Shown piece after piece: positions 6,263 to 12,545 of a stretch of 13,675 nucleotides of DNA (position 1 is its first letter; every line of letters begins with the position of its first letter). The notes beneath the pieces were generated by a model. The model was not told the DNA's origin. It searched no databases and was given only the letters and a program-made list of their open reading frames with translations. The position numbers and the translations under genes are program-made. The stretch is from Desulfobulbus sp. GTDB taxonomy: Bacteria > Desulfobacterota > Desulfobulbia > Desulfobulbales > Desulfobulbaceae. The DNA is taken from the NCBI GenBank assembly GCA_017998195.1, contig JAGODN010000020.1, positions 1-13,675 on the forward strand, read 5' to 3'.

Positions 6263-6753
6263 AGGGCCGGGATCTCCAGGATACGGGCCTGCAGTTCGTC
6301 GCCGGCCTCGAGCAGGGCGTAGGTGCCGGGTCCGCCGTAGCGGCCGGTGGCCTGGAAACTGCCCGGGTTGAGAAAAAGCGTCTGACCGTAGCGGTTGCAG
6401 GCCGGCCGGTGGGTGTGTCCGTAGATGAGGCAGTCCGCCTCGGGAAAGAGCTGCCACAGTCGGCCCTCGATGTCCATGCCGAGGCGCGCGCCGTGGGTCA
6501 GGCCGACGGTGAACCGGCCCAGGGTGAAGAGCAGCCGCTCGGGGTAGCGGGCGAGGGTGTCGGCGCCGCACATGTTGCCGTGCACCGCGTACACGGTCCG
6601 CCCGGCGAAGACCTCGAGCACCGAGGGGTCGGTGATGTCGCCGGCGTGGATGATCACCTCGCAGTCGCGAAAACACCGCTCCACCTGCTCACGAAAGCGG
6701 TGGTCGGGGCGGACGAGATGGGTATCGGCGAGAACGCCGGCGCGGATCGGCAT
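6259..6753 (-). CDS. YfcE/MJ0936-type metallophosphoesterase
   Basis: A 164-aa calcineurin-like phosphoesterase, the normal size for this small family. The metal-binding motifs occur in order: ADTH (D10, H12), HAGD (D39), HGN (N60), THG (H87) and GHTH (H113, H115), followed by NPGS. Family members are manganese-type phosphodiesterases with unclear natural substrates. The frame is open back to 6930, but the upstream residues have no family resemblance. Starts at 6753 (MPIRAGVLADTH) and 6780 (MHPNRS) are possible. I chose 6753 because it begins directly at strand one and because the candidate promoter at 6795-6824 would leave almost no leader for 6780. It heads the repair operon and is divergent from efp. 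Confidence 0.9.
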   Translation of the reverse strand: MPIRAGVLADTHLVRPDHRFREQVERCFRDCEVIIHAGDITDPSVLEVFAGRTVYAVHGNMCGADTLARYPERLLFTLGRFTVGLTHGARLGMDIEGRLWQLFPEADCLIYGHTHRPACNRYGQTLFLNPGSFQATGRYGGPGTYALLEAGDELQARILEIPAL

Positions 6754-6794
6754 GGGAACCTGGCTGCGGTTGGGGTGCATGGCTTGGGCCGCAC

Positions 6795-6824
6795 TGTATA
6801 AAAACCGGCGGGCGAACACAACAA
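6795..6824 (-). promoter_or_regulatory. Candidate promoter of the phosphoesterase-mutS-nth/xth-regulator operon
   Basis: On the minus strand TTGTTG (6819-6824) and TATACA (6795-6800) are 18 nt apart. The -10 lies in one of the few AT-rich spots of the divergent intergenic region. The -35 match is weak. If used, it would drive the five minus-strand genes with a leader of about 35 nt. Confidence 0.35.
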
Positions 6825-6870
6825 CGGAACGAAAAAAACAGGGAAGGCTGGGAAAACCTGCAGGAACCAC

Positions 6871-6899
6871 TTGCCAAAATGAATGGCGTACCGTAACAT
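6871..6899 (+). promoter_or_regulatory. Candidate sigma70 promoter of efp-epmA
   Basis: TTGCCA (6871-6876, 5 of 6) and TAACAT (6894-6899, 4 of 6) are separated by exactly 17 nt. The leader to the efp ATG would be about 40 nt and contains AAGGA (6936-6940) 7 nt before the start codon. Confidence 0.5.
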
Positions 6900-6947
6900 G
6901 TTGCCCTTCAAAATCATGCCCATAAATCAAGACGTAAGGACACTTCC

Positions 6948-7511
6948 ATGTATACAGCCTCCGACCTGCGCAAAGGCCTGAAAATCCAGATTGACGGCGA
7001 GCCGTACATCGTCACCGAGTTCGACTTCTCCAAACCGGGCAAGGGCCAGGCCCTGTACCGGACCAAGATGCGCAACATGATCACCGGCGTCCAGTTCACC
7101 CAGACCTACCGCTCCAACGACAAGTTCGACCGGCCGAACCTGGAGGAGCGGACCATGCAGTTCCTCTACGCCCAGGACAACGAGTACCATTTCATGGACA
7201 CGAGCAGCTTCGAGCAGATCTTCCTCACCCGCGAGCAGCTCGGCGACAACCTCAGCTTCCTGATCGACAACATGGAGGTGCAGGTACTCTTCTTCGGCGA
7301 CCGGCCCATCGACATCACCATTCCCACCTTCGTCAACCTGGAGGTGACCGTGGCCGACCCGTGGGCCAAGGGCGACACCTCGGGCAGCGACACCAAGCCG
7401 GTGACCGTGCAGACCGGCTTCACCCTGCAGGTGCCGCCGTTCGTCGAGGTGGGCGACCGGATCCAGATCGACACCCGCACCGGCTCCTACATCACCCGGG
7501 TGAAAGAGTAA
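6948..7511 (+). CDS. efp: Elongation factor P
   Basis: A 187-aa EF-P, the standard length. It binds the ribosome between the P and E sites and relieves stalling at consecutive prolines. The N-terminal KOW-like domain carries the tip loop SKPGKGQA with K32, equivalent to the beta-lysylated K34 of E. coli EF-P. The two OB-type domains follow (about 66-128 and 130-187), ending in the family's C-terminal pattern DRIQIDTRTGSYITRV. The ATG has a well-placed AAGGA 7 nt upstream. The next gene, 3 bp away, is the matching modification ligase, which supports lysine-type modification of K32 rather than rhamnosylation (Arg) or 5-aminopentanol modification. Confidence 0.97.
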   Translation: MYTASDLRKGLKIQIDGEPYIVTEFDFSKPGKGQALYRTKMRNMITGVQFTQTYRSNDKFDRPNLEERTMQFLYAQDNEYHFMDTSSFEQIFLTREQLGDNLSFLIDNMEVQVLFFGDRPIDITIPTFVNLEVTVADPWAKGDTSGSDTKPVTVQTGFTLQVPPFVEVGDRIQIDTRTGSYITRVKE

Positions 7512-7514
7512 CCC

Positions 7515-8432
7515 GTGCTCGATGTCCACGGCCTGCAGCAGCGATCGGCCCTGCTGCAGGCCGTCCGTTCGTTCTTCCGCGAACGGGGCTGCCTCGAGGT
7601 CGACACCCCCATCCGCCTGCCGGTCCTCCTCCCCGAAGTCAACATCCTCCCTTTTGCCAGCGACGGCTGGTTCCTGCAGCCCTCCCCCGAACTGTGCATG
7701 AAGCGGCTGCTGGCCCGCGGCTGCACCGACATCTTCCAGATCTGTCACTGCTTCCGCCGGGAGGAGCGGGGACGGCTGCACCAGCCGGAATTCACCATGC
7801 TCGAGTGGTACCGCACCGGCTGGGACTACACCGACCTGATGCAGGAGTGCGAGGAACTGGTCAACGTCCTGGCCGCGGCCGTCCCGGACCTGCCCGGCGT
7901 GCCCCCGGGACCGGCCATCCGCCGGGGCGGTTGCCTGGTCGACCTGGCCCCGCCCTGGGAACGGCTGACCGTGGCCGAGGCCTTCCGCCGGTATGCCGGC
8001 GTGGAGGCGCGGGACACGCTCGCCGCCGGCGATTTCGACGAGGTGCTGGTCACCCTGGTCGAGCCGCACCTGGGCTGCGAGCGGCCGGTCTTTCTCTCTG
8101 ATTACCCGGTGGAACTGGGGGCGCTGGCCCGGAAGAGCGCCGCCGACCCGGGGGTGGCGGAGCGGTTCGAACTCTATATCGCCGGCATCGAGATCGCCAA
8201 CGGCTTCTCCGAACTGGTGGACCCGGCCGAGCAGCGCCACCGGTTCAGCGGGGAAATCACCGCCATCAGGGCCCGCGGCGACACGGCCGCCATGCCGGAG
8301 CGCTTCCTTGCCGACCTGGAACGGCTGGAGCCCACGGCCGGGATCGCCCTCGGCCTGGACCGGCTGTGCATGCTCCTCCTGGGACGTGCCACCCTGAGCG
8401 ATGCCCTGCCCTTTTCCTGCGAAGAATTGTGA
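7515..8432 (+). CDS. epmA: Elongation factor P--(R)-beta-lysine ligase EpmA (PoxA/GenX)
   Basis: A 305-aa class II lysyl-tRNA-synthetase-like enzyme without an anticodon-binding domain, as expected for EpmA (E. coli about 325 aa). It activates (R)-beta-lysine with ATP and attaches it to the EF-P tip lysine. Motif 2 is FRREERGRLHQPEF (80-93). The amino-acid pocket region IAGIEIANGFSELVDP (222-237) and motif 3 GIALGLDRL (276-284) follow. A278 in motif 3 appears to match the alanine that distinguishes EpmA from true lysyl-tRNA synthetases, which have glycine there. The start is GTG 3 bp after the efp stop, with only a weak GAG upstream, so coupled translation with efp is likely. EpmB, the aminomutase that makes (R)-beta-lysine, is not in this window. 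Confidence 0.95.
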   Translation: MLDVHGLQQRSALLQAVRSFFRERGCLEVDTPIRLPVLLPEVNILPFASDGWFLQPSPELCMKRLLARGCTDIFQICHCFRREERGRLHQPEFTMLEWYRTGWDYTDLMQECEELVNVLAAAVPDLPGVPPGPAIRRGGCLVDLAPPWERLTVAEAFRRYAGVEARDTLAAGDFDEVLVTLVEPHLGCERPVFLSDYPVELGALARKSAADPGVAERFELYIAGIEIANGFSELVDPAEQRHRFSGEITAIRARGDTAAMPERFLADLERLEPTAGIALGLDRLCMLLLGRATLSDALPFSCEEL

Positions 8433-8441
8433 CCAAGCCGT

Positions 8442-8470
8442 TTGTGTTTTCCCGCATTTCCCTCTATCAT
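8442..8470 (+). promoter_or_regulatory. Weak promoter candidate upstream of the polysaccharide genes
   Basis: TTGTGT (8442-8447, 3 of 6) and TATCAT (8465-8470, 5 of 6) are spaced by 17 nt, just after epmA, in an AT-richer patch. A nearby TATGAT (8475-8480) is an alternative -10. If used, the leader to the next gene would be about 210 nt. Confidence 0.3.
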
Positions 8471-8502
8471 ACTTTATGATGGTCTGCTGCCACCGCGCCG
8501 GC

Positions 8503-8521
8503 GCCCCGGACGCACCGGGGC
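8503..8521. terminator. GC-rich hairpin downstream of epmA
   Basis: A perfect 7-bp stem GCCCCGG / CCGGGGC with loop ACGCA, 70 bp after the epmA stop. No T-run follows, so it may end or protect the efp-epmA transcript only weakly, or fold in the leader of the next transcript. Confidence 0.3.
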
Positions 8522-8621
8522 CGGGGCAGGAGCAGGGCGGTCCACCGCCCCCCTTTGCCACTCCGGCGTTCCTCAAGAATGACCGGGGTCGTGGCGGCTC
8601 TTGCGTATCGTCGATCGCCCG

Positions 8622-8656
8622 GGTGGTCGGTTCCCGGGATCCGGTCATCGGTTCCC
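8622..8656 (+). repeat. 14-bp direct repeat upstream of the polysaccharide operon
   Basis: GGTGGTCGGTTCCC (8622-8635) and GGTCATCGGTTCCC (8643-8656) match at 12 of 14 positions and are 21 bp apart start to start, about two helical turns. They end 30 bp before the chain-length gene ATG. Same-face tandem sites of this kind often bind a regulator; none is identified. Confidence 0.45.
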
Positions 8657-8686
8657 AAAACTCCCTTTCCCTGACTGCACACGAGC

Positions 8687-10279
8687 ATGGACAGCAAACA
8701 GCGGCAACAGTTGAAAAAATACGTCGATCTGGTCCTGGGCAGATGGCAGCTCATTGTCGGCTGCCTGCTGCTCGGCGTCGGCACGGGCCTGGTCTTTTAT
8801 CTGACCATCCCGAAAAGCTTCCAGAGCACCTCGGTGCTCAGCTACGAGCAACAGCAGATCAACCCTACCAAAATGGATCCTGAACAGGGAAGAAATCGGT
8901 TGCAGGAGGCAGTGGCCACCTTGCAGGAGATGGTCACCAGCCGCAACAGCCTGGAGAAGGTGATCACCCAGTTCGACCTCTACCCCGAGCAGCGGAAAAA
9001 ACTGCCCATCGAGGACGTGATCGAGATCATGCGGCGAAACATCAGCATCGTCCCGGCCACCAAGGGTGACGTCTTCAGTGTGAGCTTCCAGGGCCCCTCA
9101 CCGGACAAGGTGATGAAGGTGACCAATGCCCTGGCCGCCCTGTTCATCGAGGAAAACCTCAAGTACCGCGAGGAGCGGGCCACGGAGACCTCCAAATACA
9201 CCCAGGATGAGCTGGACATGGCGAAAAAGGTGCTCGACGCCAAGGAACAGGTCATGCGGGACTACAAGCTCAAGTACTACAACGAGATGCCCGAGCAGCG
9301 GGCGGGCAACCTGGAACGGCTCAACTCGCTCAACGAGCAGAGCCAGAAGCTGCAGGAGTCGATCCACAATCTCGAGCGGACCAAGATCATGGCCCAGGAG
9401 CAGATCAACATGATGCAGCGCCTGGCCGCGACCCGCTCCTCGCTGGAGCAGGCCATGTCCGCCGGGACCGGTCCGGCGGCAGGGGCCCCCGTATCCGATG
9501 CCGACCGGCTCGAACAGCTGCGCCGCTACTACGACACCCTGTTGATCAAATACACCGACAAGCATCCCGAGGTGCGGCGCACCAAACAGCTGATCGAGCA
9601 GCTCCAGGCCCGCGTCGGCACAGGCCAGGAGTCCGGCCGGCCGCCGGCCGGGGCGGGCGGCGCCGGTTCCGCGCAGTTGGCCGACAGCATGGAGATGGGC
9701 CGGCTGCAGATCCAAATCGGCGAATACGATGCGAGCCTCAGGCAGATGCGCACCCAACTGGCCGCCCTGCCGGCGGAAATCGGCAAGTACCAGGCCTGGA
9801 TCGAAGCCACCCCGGTGCGCGAGGCGGAATGGAGCGCGCTCACCCGGGATTACAACGAACTGCGCCGCCATTACGACGAACTCGTGGCCCGCAACCTGCA
9901 GGCCCAGTCCACCGAAACACTCGAACGCAAGCAGAAGGGCAGCAAGTTCAAGATCGTCGATCCGGCCCGGTTGCCCGACAAGCCGTTCAAACCCAATTTC
10001 CTCAAAATCTTCCTGGCCGCGGTCGCCCTCGGCCTCGGTCTGGGCCTGGGCGTCACCCTGGCGCTGGATTTCGTCGACACCTCGTTCAAGGATCCCCTCG
10101 AACTCGAGGAATACCTCGGGGTGCCGGTGGCCTGTGCGGTCGCCTACATCGAAAACAGCGACGAGATCGGCCGCAAGCGAAAGCGGTTTCTGTTCAGTGT
10201 CGTCCTGCTGAGTTTCGCTGCCCTGGCCCTGGTCACTGCGATCCTCGTGCTCTGGCTCAAAGGCCGGATCATCATCTGA
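8687..10279 (+). CDS. Wzz/GumC-type polysaccharide chain-length (co-polymerase) protein
   Basis: A 530-aa inner-membrane protein of the polysaccharide co-polymerase family, which sets chain length and works with a tyrosine kinase and export machinery. The N-terminal membrane segment (about 20-40) is followed by the Wzz-like periplasmic part and long charged coiled coils (about 155-260 and 340-415). The YTDKHPEVR motif (289-297) and the proline-rich ARLPDKPFKPN (427-437) precede the second membrane segment (about 440-461), as in GumC/Wzc proteins. A third membrane segment (about 502-524) after a cytoplasmic loop is extra to the basic Wzz topology. No kinase domain is fused; it is encoded separately two genes downstream. 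A Gly/Ala/Pro linker (310-330) interrupts the coils. No good Shine-Dalgarno precedes the ATG, so the exact start is slightly uncertain. The gene trio resembles XrtA/PEP-CTERM loci. Confidence 0.88.
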   Translation: MDSKQRQQLKKYVDLVLGRWQLIVGCLLLGVGTGLVFYLTIPKSFQSTSVLSYEQQQINPTKMDPEQGRNRLQEAVATLQEMVTSRNSLEKVITQFDLYPEQRKKLPIEDVIEIMRRNISIVPATKGDVFSVSFQGPSPDKVMKVTNALAALFIEENLKYREERATETSKYTQDELDMAKKVLDAKEQVMRDYKLKYYNEMPEQRAGNLERLNSLNEQSQKLQESIHNLERTKIMAQEQINMMQRLAATRSSLEQAMSAGTGPAAGAPVSDADRLEQLRRYYDTLLIKYTDKHPEVRRTKQLIEQLQARVGTGQESGRPPAGAGGAGSAQLADSMEMGRLQIQIGEYDASLRQMRTQLAALPAEIGKYQAWIEATPVREAEWSALTRDYNELRRHYDELVARNLQAQSTETLERKQKGSKFKIVDPARLPDKPFKPNFLKIFLAAVALGLGLGLGVTLALDFVDTSFKDPLELEEYLGVPVACAVAYIENSDEIGRKRKRFLFSVVLLSFAALALVTAILVLWLKGRIII

Positions 10280-10314
10280 TCGACCTCCCCCGAACCTCCA
10301 GCCCTGTTGCCGCA

Positions 10315-11331
10315 ATGTACACCAAATTTTACGGTCTTGCGAAAAAGCCCTTTGCCCTGACCCCCGACCCGGCGGCGGTGTTCATGAGCGAGACCCACCA
10401 GGAGGGTCTGGCCATCCTGCGCTACGGCATCCTCAGCAAGAAATGTTTCCTGCTGCTCACCGCCGAGGTCGGTTCCGGCAAGACGACCCTGCTGCAGGCG
10501 CTGGTCGCCTCGCTCGAACAGGATGTGCACCTTTGCCTGCTCAACAACCCCATCCTGCGCCGGGACGAATTTTTCTCCTACATCGCCAAAAAGCTGGGGC
10601 TCAACTGGGACGGCAACAAGGCGATGTTCCTCATCGACTTCGGCCGCCTGCTCAAGGACTGCTTCAACAAGGGGGAGCGCGTGCTGCTGATCTTCGACGA
10701 GGCCCAGGTCCTGCCCGTGGACCTGCTCGAGGAGATCCGCCTGCTCTCGAACCTCGAGGAAAAGGGCCAGGACGTGCTGAGTATCTTCCTTGTCGGCCAG
10801 CCGGAACTGAACGAGCGCCTCAACGACGAGCGCCTGCTGCCGCTGCGGCAGCGGATCGGCATCCGCTTCCACCTCGAGCGCTTCTCGCCGGAAGAGACCC
10901 GCCAGTACATTCTCTTCCGCCTGCGCCACGCCGGCGCCCGCCACCTCGATCTGTTCTCGGCCGAGGCCCTGGCCGCGATCCACCGGGTCAGCCAGGGTAC
11001 GCCGCGGCTGATCAACATCATCTGCGATCATGCGTTGTTGTCCGGGTTCGCGGAAAACAAGCCGGTGATCGGCGCCGACCTGATCCAGGAGAGTGTGGAG
11101 GACCTGTACCTCCCCGGAGCAAACAACCCGCTGCCGGTCGCCCCGGCCCGGGCCAGCCTTGGCCCCGGCCGCCTGGCCGTGTTTCTGGGACTGGCGCTCC
11201 TCGGGATCGGCGCGCTTCTGCTGCTGCTCGAAATCCTGCCGATGACCCGCGAATTCTCCATCCTGCACCTGCTGCTGCCGGCCTCCTGGCTGGACGGGCT
11301 GCACCAACTGACCGGTACCACGGGAGGCTGA
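10315..11331 (+). CDS. ExeA/GspA-like AAA ATPase with C-terminal membrane anchor
   Basis: A 338-aa P-loop ATPase of the ExeA-type family, also seen as the ATPase of XrtA polysaccharide loci. The N-terminus MYTKFYGLAKKPFALTPDP is characteristic. Walker A is VGSGKTT (52-58) and Walker B is VLLIFDEAQ (123-131). The AAA lid region contains RVSQGTPRLIN (224-234). A single strongly hydrophobic segment (about 287-308) and a 30-residue tail follow; the long peptidoglycan-binding extension of classical ExeA is missing. It probably acts at the cytoplasmic membrane, with the short tail in the periplasm. It lies 35 bp after the chain-length gene and 1 bp before the kinase gene. Its role in polysaccharide export is inferred from context; the family's direct activity there is unclear. 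Confidence 0.9.
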   Translation: MYTKFYGLAKKPFALTPDPAAVFMSETHQEGLAILRYGILSKKCFLLLTAEVGSGKTTLLQALVASLEQDVHLCLLNNPILRRDEFFSYIAKKLGLNWDGNKAMFLIDFGRLLKDCFNKGERVLLIFDEAQVLPVDLLEEIRLLSNLEEKGQDVLSIFLVGQPELNERLNDERLLPLRQRIGIRFHLERFSPEETRQYILFRLRHAGARHLDLFSAEALAAIHRVSQGTPRLINIICDHALLSGFAENKPVIGADLIQESVEDLYLPGANNPLPVAPARASLGPGRLAVFLGLALLGIGALLLLLEILPMTREFSILHLLLPASWLDGLHQLTGTTGG

Positions 11332-11332
11332 A

Positions 11333-12196
11333 ATGGGAAAGGTCTTCAACGCGTTGAACCGCGCGGCCACAACCGCGCAGCCCGAGGAGGCGGCCGCTGG
11401 CGGGCGCCAACAGGCCATTGCCGGACAGCCGGAACGCTTTAGCCTGCAGGAGGAGCAGCCGGACAGCAGGCCGGAAATGGCGGCGGCCACCGGCCGGTGG
11501 GACGAACGCCTCGTCCAGGCCACCGCCGTGACCGGGCCGGTGGCGGAAAGCATCCGCAGCCTGCGCACCCGCATCCTCCATCCCCCTTCGGGCAGACGAC
11601 CGCGCAGCCTGCTGGTCACCAGCGCCTCGCCGCAGGAGGGCAAGAGCTTCATTTGTGCCAACCTCGGGATTTCCCTGGCCCAGGGGATGGACAACCACTG
11701 TCTGCTCGTGGACTGCGACCTGCGCCGACCGGCGCAGCACGCGCTGTTCGGACTCGGCAACCGGGCCGGTCTGTCCGATTACCTGCAGCACCGCAAGACC
11801 ATTGCCGAACTGCTCCTGCCCAGCGGCATCGACAAACTGTCGCTCCTGCCGGCCGGGCCCCGTTCCGTCAACCCGGCCGAACTCCTGGGTTCCAGCACCA
11901 TGGCGACCCTGGTCGAGGAACTGGTCACCCGCTATGACGACCGGATCGTCCTCTTCGACAGCCCGCCCCTGCACGCGGCCAGTGAAACCGCCATCCTCGC
12001 CCGGCAGGTGGACGCGGTGGTGCTTGTTGTCCGCTCCGGCGGTTCCCGGCGGGAATATGTGAAGACCCTGGTGGATGCCATCGGCCGGGATAAAATCGTC
12101 GGCGTGGTGTTCAACGCCTTTACCTCCAACCTCATCGACACCACGGTCTTCGGCTACTACGAATACCAGCGGGAACCTTACGGCGCCGAGAAGTAA
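11333..12196 (+). CDS. BY-family tyrosine autokinase (CpsD/CapB-like)
   Basis: A 287-aa cytoplasmic bacterial tyrosine kinase that normally partners a Wzz-type membrane activator and cycles phosphorylation to control polysaccharide assembly. A variable, low-complexity N-terminus (1-60) precedes Walker A SASPQEGKSF (97-106), Walker A' LLVDCDLRRP (124-133) and Walker B IVLFDSPP (205-212). The phenylalanine after GKS also occurs in E. coli Wzc (GKTF), so it is not a defect. The C-terminus has a short tyrosine cluster (Y275, Y276, Y278, Y283), the usual autophosphorylation site. The ATG has GGGAGG 5 nt upstream inside the end of the ATPase gene. The activator and kinase are split over two genes, as in Gram-positive and XrtA-type systems, rather than fused as in Wzc. 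Confidence 0.92.
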   Translation: MGKVFNALNRAATTAQPEEAAAGGRQQAIAGQPERFSLQEEQPDSRPEMAAATGRWDERLVQATAVTGPVAESIRSLRTRILHPPSGRRPRSLLVTSASPQEGKSFICANLGISLAQGMDNHCLLVDCDLRRPAQHALFGLGNRAGLSDYLQHRKTIAELLLPSGIDKLSLLPAGPRSVNPAELLGSSTMATLVEELVTRYDDRIVLFDSPPLHAASETAILARQVDAVVLVVRSGGSRREYVKTLVDAIGRDKIVGVVFNAFTSNLIDTTVFGYYEYQREPYGAEK

Positions 12197-12248
12197 CCCT
12201 TTGAAATCCTTTTTCTTTCGCGGATTTCCGGAGAGCCTGCGACCGTAT

Positions 12249-12267
12249 CGGGGGAAATCATCCCCCG
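12249..12267. terminator. Hairpin after the kinase gene
   Basis: A perfect 7-bp stem CGGGGGA / TCCCCCG with loop AATCA, 53 bp after the kinase stop codon. A run of T residues is missing downstream, so it may end the operon only with Rho or merely protect the 3' end. Confidence 0.35.
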
Positions 12268-12336
12268 TCCCGGCTCCCTCCGTGAACCCGGTCGGGTCCC
12301 GAAATTGACGGTGCCGTGATCGCTCCGGGGCAGATA

Positions 12337-12352
12337 GTTTAAATTTTTAAAC
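12337..12352. repeat. AT-rich perfect inverted repeat
   Basis: GTTTAAA and TTTAAAC flank TT. This sharply AT-rich 16-mer stands in GC-rich sequence about 90 bp upstream of the candidate amidase promoter. It could be an operator or a DNA-melting site; nothing ties it to a known regulator. Confidence 0.4.
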
Positions 12353-12361
12353 CCCGCAATA

Positions 12362-12383
12362 ACCGACTTCCCGGTCGTTTTTT
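12362..12383 (+). terminator. Weak Rho-independent terminator candidate
   Basis: A 4-bp stem (CGAC / GTCG, or alternatively ACCG / CGGT) is followed closely by six T residues (12378-12383). The stem is short, so termination would be inefficient. It is the only T-run hairpin after the polysaccharide trio. Confidence 0.35.
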
Positions 12384-12422
12384 CTCCTCCTGCGCCAGTC
12401 AGCGGCACAAAGTACAATTTCT

Positions 12423-12453
12423 TTTACCCAACGCCGGAAAAACAGTATATACT
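12423..12453 (+). promoter_or_regulatory. Candidate promoter of the amidase gene
   Basis: TATACT (12448-12453) is a good -10 in an AT-rich stretch. The best -35 is TTTACC (12423-12428), 19 nt upstream, which is long. Transcription would start near 12460 and give a leader of about 85 nt that begins with the hairpin at 12463-12484. Confidence 0.4.
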
Positions 12454-12462
12454 ACAAACCAA

Positions 12463-12484
12463 GTTGCCGGCGCTTTCCGGCAAC
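12463..12484 (+). other. Hairpin in the leader of the amidase gene
   Basis: A perfect 8-bp stem GTTGCCGG / CCGGCAAC with loop CGCTTT. It would lie at the extreme 5' end of the predicted amidase mRNA. A second, weaker fold with arms CGACC / GGTCG lies at about 12494-12511. These could stabilise the mRNA or affect translation. Confidence 0.45.
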
Positions 12485-12545
12485 AAACCGGCGCGACCAC
12501 CTGCACAGGTCGTGGCGTACTCTCTTCCCCTGGTAGTCAGGCCTC

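Larger units (their letters stand above)
12197..12545. other. 349-bp gene-free region between kinase and amidase genes
   Basis: No open frame here resembles a protein; the short frames are uncharacteristic. The region is more AT-rich than its surroundings and holds, in order, a GC hairpin, an AT-rich palindrome, a weak terminator, a promoter candidate and a leader hairpin, listed separately. I recognise no known riboswitch or small RNA. Confidence 0.7.

Noticed and set aside
6927..8648. A 573-codon minus-strand open frame opposite efp and epmA.
   Set aside because: The plus strand encodes full-length EF-P and EpmA. The minus frame reads as repetitive antisense sequence without motifs.
11426..11470. 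Possible defect in the kinase Walker A (GKSF instead of GKST) and unusual N-terminus.
   Set aside because: E. coli Wzc has GKTF at this place and BY-kinase N-termini are variable, so neither suggests inactivation.
10144..11760. A 538-codon minus-strand open frame opposite the ExeA-like ATPase and kinase.
   Set aside because: Antisense shadow of two clear P-loop proteins; no start signals and no domain.
12305..12340. TTGACG (12305-12310) as a strong -35 for the amidase gene.
   Set aside because: No acceptable -10 lies 16-18 nt downstream; the nearest AT-rich hexamers need a spacer of 22 nt or more.
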